Positions 8,523-12,023 of a stretch of 12,023 nucleotides of DNA are shown in pieces. Below the pieces are notes generated by a model. That model saw only the letters and a program-made list of their open reading frames with translations. It was not told where the DNA came from and searched no databases. The stretch is from the NCBI GenBank assembly GCA_041584015.1, contig JBFHES010000142.1, forward strand, positions 1-12,023, given 5' to 3'. Position 1 is the first letter of the stretch. Each line of letters opens with the position of its first letter. Source of the stretch: JBFHES01 sp041584015 (lineage in GTDB: Bacteria > Bacteroidota > Bacteroidia > Bacteroidales > M50B96). A program made the translations under genes and the position numbers.

Positions 8523-8584
8523 TGCAAATTAATTAGTTGTTTGCGTGCTTGGTTGATTGTGATTAGTTTTTATAATCCCTAAAG

Positions 8585-9565
8585 TTAAAAATTCTGAAAT
8601 TGAATTCTCATTTTTAGATCTAAACTTATTAAATGTTGATACTTTAATTCGGGCTCAGGCATAATGCTTAAAAATGTAGGTCGATAAATAAGCCCCAAAT
8701 ACATGAATTTGCCAAACTGATAGTAACCATCAATTGTCATTCCTATTGAGGCATCTTTACGTGTTGCCGGTTCACGGGTTGGCGGCGGTGGATCAAACCT
8801 GTCGTGATAAATAAACTTCCACGTATTTTGTGAGTAATTAAGACCGTATCCCAAGGTAAATCGCTTGAACTTATAATTATCAGTTAGACTTAAAAAAACT
8901 GAGCTCATAGATTCGGATTCTCCACTAAAATCAACAGGTGCCGGAAACGGCAAGAAAAAGTCCATAACACCACTAATAGTTAATGATCCGAATTTATTCT
9001 GCTTATAAAAATATTCGAATCCTAGGGAGGCACCAAGAAAGCCTGTATTCACTTTTGAGCTTTCGCCTTTTGGCTGCATATAAAAGCTATTTACCCATGG
9101 CAGCGAGCAAGAAAAATTCAGATCACCCTTCTCTGCAAACTCACGACTTTTAATAGACTTATAATATAAATCCGTCAGCAATGGCCGTATAATATTGTTA
9201 CTATCAGATAGGTTTAAATAAACATCTCTTCCATAAGTAAAACGTTTGTGATTGGTAAAGTCAACCGCATATGCCACAGGAAAGGCTGGTCCCCAAAATA
9301 GGTTGCCCAATAAAAATGCTTCATTAGGAAAAGACCTAACTACAAAATTACGAGAGATAGTATCACCTATCACTTTAATAGTTAAATCATCTTTTGAACG
9401 CGGCACCCTTAGCTTTGCAGGTAAAGTGTAAGTGCTGTCTAATATTTCTGCCTTTGTATTGGGCACCTCGCTCCGAACACTTATAGGGTAATCCTTACGC
9501 AGAAATACCGTAGCGCAGGAACTCATGATCATTAATAACAGTATCAAACTTACAACTTGCTTCAT
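8585..9565 (-). CDS. Envelope lipoprotein with a beta-rich, barrel-like C-terminal half (function unknown)
   Basis: 326 residues. The start M-K-Q-V-V, a hydrophobic stretch and the lipobox M-S-S-C give lipidation at C17, followed by A-T-V-F. Residues about 25-75 resemble a PEGA-like small beta domain (S-E-V-P-N-T-K-A-E-I), which in this phylum often follows an S-C-A-T start. A hydrophobic segment follows at about 83-103 (L-L-G-N-L-F-W-G-P). From about 145 on, aromatic-rich alternating strands with G-x-x-x-G-F-E-Y-F and G-L-I-Y-R-P run to a C-terminal Phe, like an outer-membrane beta-barrel, although the length allows only a small barrel. A proline-rich loop (four consecutive Pro) sits near 256-259. 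It is first in the probable operon with the S9 peptidase. I do not recognise a named family. Confidence 0.8.
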   Translation of the reverse strand: MKQVVSLILLLMIMSSCATVFLRKDYPISVRSEVPNTKAEILDSTYTLPAKLRVPRSKDDLTIKVIGDTISRNFVVRSFPNEAFLLGNLFWGPAFPVAYAVDFTNHKRFTYGRDVYLNLSDSNNIIRPLLTDLYYKSIKSREFAEKGDLNFSCSLPWVNSFYMQPKGESSKVNTGFLGASLGFEYFYKQNKFGSLTISGVMDFFLPFPAPVDFSGESESMSSVFLSLTDNYKFKRFTLGYGLNYSQNTWKFIYHDRFDPPPPTREPATRKDASIGMTIDGYYQFGKFMYLGLIYRPTFLSIMPEPELKYQHLISLDLKMRIQFQNF

Positions 9566-9719
9566 ATTTTCTTAGTTATTTAGTTAAACTACTACCTGAC
9601 AAACGATTAAAACCACTAGAATATTTCTTTGCTAAAATGGAAACTTCTGAAGAAGCAACCGGATTTATTTCGAAATCAGAAATTCACAGTTCACATGCCT
9701 TATAATTAGAAACCATTAA

Positions 9720-10208
9720 CTAAAACTGCCATTCCCTCTCGATCAATTGCAATCTGTATTTTAACAAATCAACATTTTCTTTATCAAAATCCATAAGCTT
9801 CTTTAATCTTCCTGAGGAAGTTAACACATTATAAGCAAGAGAACCTAATCCCACTGCTACCGGAACGTAAAGAAGCCACAAATTTGTTGTTCCGTTTTGG
9901 TACATGTAATAAGATAATGCAGAAAGAGCAACTAATTGAACAAATGACCATAAGGTACTTAGGTTAATCTTCTTTCGATTCCTTGCTTCAATTTTCTCAG
10001 TCATGCCATGCTCTTTAATGTTGTCTTTAATAGCAGTAACAGTTAGCGCCCTCTCTTTAAGTAACTTCTGATTATTATATCGTCGCTCTTTTAAAATACA
10101 ACCAGCAATAATTCTCTTCTCAAAATTCAGTGGCCCGTCGTGTTTAAAAAAATCAAACAATTCAGCATCTGATTTTTCATCAAACGATTTAATTATTTCC
10201 TTATTCAT
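9720..10208 (-). CDS. Small two-helix inner-membrane protein of unknown function
   Basis: 162 residues, not recognised. Residues 1-80 are soluble and strongly charged, mostly helical by composition. Two membrane segments lie at about 86-103 and 109-129, separated by a short loop (Q-N-G-T-T-N). The last 33 residues are a charged, leucine-spaced helix ending in W-Q-F that could form a coiled coil. With both hydrophilic ends on the same side (a hairpin, probably cytoplasmic because of basic residues at 71-80 and 134-137), it could be a small anchoring or regulatory subunit, but nothing in the sequence says what it binds. It is separated from the downstream lipoprotein gene by 154 bases and from the upstream collar gene by 307 bases including a terminator, so it is probably its own transcription unit. 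Confidence 0.78.
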   Translation of the reverse strand: MNKEIIKSFDEKSDAELFDFFKHDGPLNFEKRIIAGCILKERRYNNQKLLKERALTVTAIKDNIKEHGMTEKIEARNRKKINLSTLWSFVQLVALSALSYYMYQNGTTNLWLLYVPVAVGLGSLAYNVLTSSGRLKKLMDFDKENVDLLKYRLQLIEREWQF

Positions 10209-10515
10209 TATAAACTAGTTAATTAAATTCAGTTAGTTTCCTTTCGTAAATCTTTTTCAGAACAATAATATTCGTCATTAATTTATGTCTCTAAGCTAGC
10301 AGAAAGTACAATGAAATACAAATTGAAAAAATATGATTAATTGCATAAAATCATTTCACTATTCGACAAAATAAAGCCGGGAAGAGAGTTATCCCGGCTT
10401 AATAGAAGTGTTACGAACGTCTATATCTTAGTTAGTTCTGGGGTACGTTCCGAATTGCCATATGTTAGTTGTCATTTTATTTGTTTTATGAGTTTCCTCA
10501 ATTATTTAAAACCAT
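10209..10515. other. Non-coding spacer between the collar gene and the two-helix protein gene
   Basis: 307 bases with no credible gene on either strand. It contains the terminator hairpin at 10373-10400 and AT-rich sequence that must hold the promoter of the downstream gene. No close match to TTTG / TAnnTTTG was found. A 70-codon plus-strand frame crosses the hairpin and is not believed. Confidence 0.6.
10371..10400 (-). terminator. Intrinsic terminator of the collar-domain gene
   Basis: A perfect 9-bp stem, AAGCCGGGA (10374-10382) with TCCCGGCTT (10392-10400), and a 9-base loop. On the minus strand it is followed by TTATTTTG, a T-rich tail. On the plus strand the tail is AATAGAAG, so it works only leftward. 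It lies 115 bases after the stop of the collar gene. Confidence 0.75.
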
Positions 10516-11103
10516 TTATGGTCGTGGTGGGAATGATCCATCCAGTGCAATAACAAAATTAACGGCCAACAAGGGCTGTCTGTTTTCATGTGGTTGATTA
10601 TCACCTGTATTATCAATCGTTACCGATCCTGATACAGTTCCTGGTCGTAAACTTGAATCAGGAGCATCGCCACTATAAGCGGGGTATTGCGTTGCAGGTC
10701 TTTCTCCTGTATTAACTATTGACAAAGACTTATCACTTCCTGGAGCTGTGCTATTGCCTTCTTTGTTTACTGCAGGAATAGCAACGGTTAAGGTTCCGGT
10801 GTTAGCTCCATGATGGTGTTGGGCAAGTTGTGATTGATGCAAGACGACATGCTCCACTCCTCCCATCTGCCCGAGGGTGTATGTTGATAATCCAGGCCCG
10901 TTACCTGGGTGAAGCGGCACCCTACCTCTTAAATCTGGCAAGGCAAAAGTTGATCGTCCATCGCCACCATATCTTGTTCCCAATAAAGCAAACAACGCAC
11001 TATGTTCCGCAATACTCAATAATTGTCCGTCGCATAAGGCCCAGCCTCTTGGCGCATAACCAAATGCAATCATGTTAATTTGTCCAATGTAAGGATCTAC
11101 CAT
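10516..11103 (-). CDS. Phage tail collar-domain protein (MdpB / microcystin-dependent-protein-like)
   Basis: 195 residues with the full pattern of this family. The N-terminal collar domain reads G-Q-I ... F-G-Y-A-P-R-G-W-A-L-C-D-G-Q-L-L ... L-F-A-L-L-G-T-R-Y-G-G-D-G ... F-A-L-P-D-L-R-G-R-V-P. It is followed by a His-rich stretch (Q-H-H-H near residue 95), a glycine/threonine-rich variable region, and the ending N-R-Q-P-L-L-A-V-N-F-V-I-A-L-D-G-S-F-P-P-R. The collar domain is related to short tail-fibre proteins. Non-phage members are common in Bacteria, often as tandem copies, and their role is poorly known. Here it is a single copy with no other phage genes, so it is not evidence of a prophage. 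No Shine-Dalgarno site is seen before the ATG at 11103. It has its own terminator at 10371-10400. Confidence 0.93.
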   Translation of the reverse strand: MVDPYIGQINMIAFGYAPRGWALCDGQLLSIAEHSALFALLGTRYGGDGRSTFALPDLRGRVPLHPGNGPGLSTYTLGQMGGVEHVVLHQSQLAQHHHGANTGTLTVAIPAVNKEGNSTAPGSDKSLSIVNTGERPATQYPAYSGDAPDSSLRPGTVSGSVTIDNTGDNQPHENRQPLLAVNFVIALDGSFPPRP

Positions 11104-11458
11104 TTTTGTAAGTTTTAGTTAAACAATATGATTAATTCAAAAAAACAGTTGCTTATCGAAATTTGCAGGCACAGTTGTTAGACCTTGCCTACCTCTATTT
11201 AAACTTAACTTCAATCCAGCCGAAATTTGCTATCAACCCAATGATAAGCTACCAACTCACCCATATTATAAATAACAAGATATAACAGAACCCGGCATCG
11301 TTCTAATAACATTAAGTTAGTGGACAAATAGCATGTAAGTGAAATTAACTCTTTTCGATAACCGGTATTGCTATGCCACCGATTACAATAAATTAAACAT
11401 CATTAAAAATTAAATAATATTTGTTTGCTCTTGGCAATAGATTGTTGAATAGTATTTG

Positions 11459-11492
11459 AATTGCCTGCATCTTTTTCAATATTCAGGCAGTT
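11459..11492. repeat. Inverted repeat in the non-coding region
   Basis: AATTGCCTG (11459-11467) pairs with CAGGCAGTT (11484-11492), with one G-T wobble on one strand, around a 16-base loop containing a run of five T. Role unknown; the loop is long for a terminator. Confidence 0.4.
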
Positions 11493-11570
11493 GATGTAAA
11501 GATAAGTCTTTTTTCTGAAACAGACCAGAGAAAGCAACATGCTCTATTATTCTGAGATTCAGATTAGCTT

Positions 11571-11590
11571 ACAGGCTGTTATCAGCCTGT
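11571..11590. repeat. Perfect short hairpin in the non-coding region
   Basis: ACAGGCTG (11571-11578) and CAGCCTGT (11583-11590) form a perfect 8-bp stem with a 4-base loop, TTAT on the plus strand. The plus-strand tail ATTATTTATT is AT-rich but has no clean T tract, so a plus-strand terminator is only possible. No plus-strand gene lies upstream within the window to need one. Confidence 0.5.
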
Positions 11591-11701
11591 ATTATTTATT
11601 GCAGATGCAATAAGTTCTAACGATCAATAGGCTCAACTTTTTGGCCGTACAAATAACCTTTAACTATTATATCATTCTGCTTAAATGCTTTCAGAAATAT
11701 A

Positions 11702-11735
11702 AACAAAAAGGCCGGGACAACAATTTGCCCCGGCC
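11702..11735 (-). terminator. Strong intrinsic terminator of the T9SS cargo gene
   Basis: GGCCGGG (11710-11716) pairs with CCCGGCC (11729-11735), a GC-only stem around a 12-base loop. On the minus strand it is followed directly by TTTTTGTTT. It lies about 25 bases beyond the stop codon at 11760-11762, so it ends the transcript of the gene entering from the right edge. Confidence 0.92.
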
Positions 11736-11759
11736 CCGCATTACATTTAGATAGGAAAT

Positions 11760-12023
11760 CTAAAGTTTAGATATTTTTTGTACTAACTCATTATCATTAA
11801 CCTGCAGTTTTATGTAATAGATGCCAGCCTCATAATTACTCATATTGAGTTCATGGGAATGTGCACCTGCCGATTGATTTTGATCAATCATTACACCTAA
11901 ACATTCGCCAATGGCATTGTACAGGAGGAGCTTTGCATTTCCAGCTTTTTCAATGGTATAATTAATCATAGTTGCACTAGCAACAGGATTTGGATAGGCC
12001 ATCAACGAATTCTCGATTCCTGA
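11760..12023 (-). CDS. C-terminal end of a T9SS-secreted protein (type A sorting domain), 5' end off window
   Basis: The last 87 codons of a larger gene. The frame is open to the right edge, and the TTG/ATG codons near 12000-12005 are internal, not starts. The visible part is a complete type A T9SS C-terminal domain: S-G-I-E-N before Y-P-N-P-V, then alternating beta strands (T-M-I-N-Y-T-I, A-K-L-L-L-Y-N), A-G-I-Y-Y-I-K-L and the basic end V-Q-K-I-S-K-L. This domain sends a protein across the outer membrane through the T9SS and is normally removed when the protein is attached to the cell surface or released. The functional part of the protein is outside the window, so its activity is unknown. 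Confidence 0.93.
   Translation of the reverse strand, partial: SGIENSLMAYPNPVASATMINYTIEKAGNAKLLLYNAIGECLGVMIDQNQSAGAHSHELNMSNYEAGIYYIKLQVNDNELVQKISKL

Larger units (their letters stand above)
11104..11700. other. ~600-base AT-rich non-coding region upstream of the collar gene
   Basis: No open frame with gene-like features on either strand. It must contain the collar gene promoter on the minus strand, but I could not find a convincing TTTG / TAnnTTTG pair. Two inverted repeats (11459-11492 and 11571-11590) are the only structure seen. No tRNA-like or known riboswitch pattern was recognised. Confidence 0.6.

Noticed and set aside
9640..9665. Short palindrome CTTCTGAAGAAG as an operator
   Set aside because: A 5-bp arm palindrome in AT-rich DNA is expected by chance, and no regulator gene is nearby.
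10341..10553. A 70-codon plus-strand frame downstream of the collar gene
   Set aside because: It runs through the terminator hairpin and into the antisense of the collar gene.
10516..11103. Collar-domain gene as evidence for a prophage
   Set aside because: There are no capsid, terminase, integrase, lysis or other tail genes in the window, and the family is widespread outside phages.

Overview
The window looks like an AT-rich chromosomal segment from a member of the Bacteroidota. Four things support this: a type IX secretion system (T9SS) C-terminal sorting domain at the right edge, SprB-type and GEVED-type surface modules in the large protein at the left edge, lipoproteins with acidic residues just after the lipobox cysteine, and upstream regions that lack clear Shine-Dalgarno sites but carry TTTG / TAnnTTTG-like promoter elements. 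The exact order or family cannot be fixed from this sequence. No rRNA, tRNA, CRISPR array, insertion sequence or integrase was seen.

Layout, left to right. (1) 1-2934 (-) is the first 978 codons of a very large exported repeat protein; its C-terminus lies off the left edge. No start-to-stop frame covers it because its stop is outside the window, but the frame is uninterrupted. It alternates SprB-like repeats with two copies of a second ~95-residue module and then carries a GEVED domain. (2) 3184-4371 (-) is an RlmI-like 23S rRNA methyltransferase. (3) 4633-5850 (+) is ornithine aminotransferase (rocD), the only plus-strand gene, divergent from the methyltransferase across a 261-base promoter region and convergent with the next gene across a hairpin that can terminate both strands. 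(4) 9565 to 5939 (-) holds three closely spaced genes in transcription order: a 326-residue lipoprotein with a beta-rich C-terminus, an S9A prolyl-oligopeptidase-family peptidase with a signal peptide, and a small lipocalin-like lipoprotein. All three products are predicted to be exported or envelope-bound, and the spacings of 55 to 62 bases suggest one transcript. (5) 9720-10208 (-) is a small two-helix membrane protein of unknown function. (6) 10516-11103 (-) is a phage tail collar-domain (MdpB-like) protein followed by its own terminator. (7) 11760-12023 (-) is the C-terminal end of a T9SS cargo protein, with a strong terminator behind it and a 600-base non-coding stretch between it and the collar gene.

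Most of the window is ordinary housekeeping and envelope content, and I did not find a convincing new multi-gene system. The best lead is the duplicated, apparently unnamed module in the large SprB-like protein. The lone collar gene beside a T9SS cargo gene, and the hairpin-bearing spacer between them, are secondary leads.
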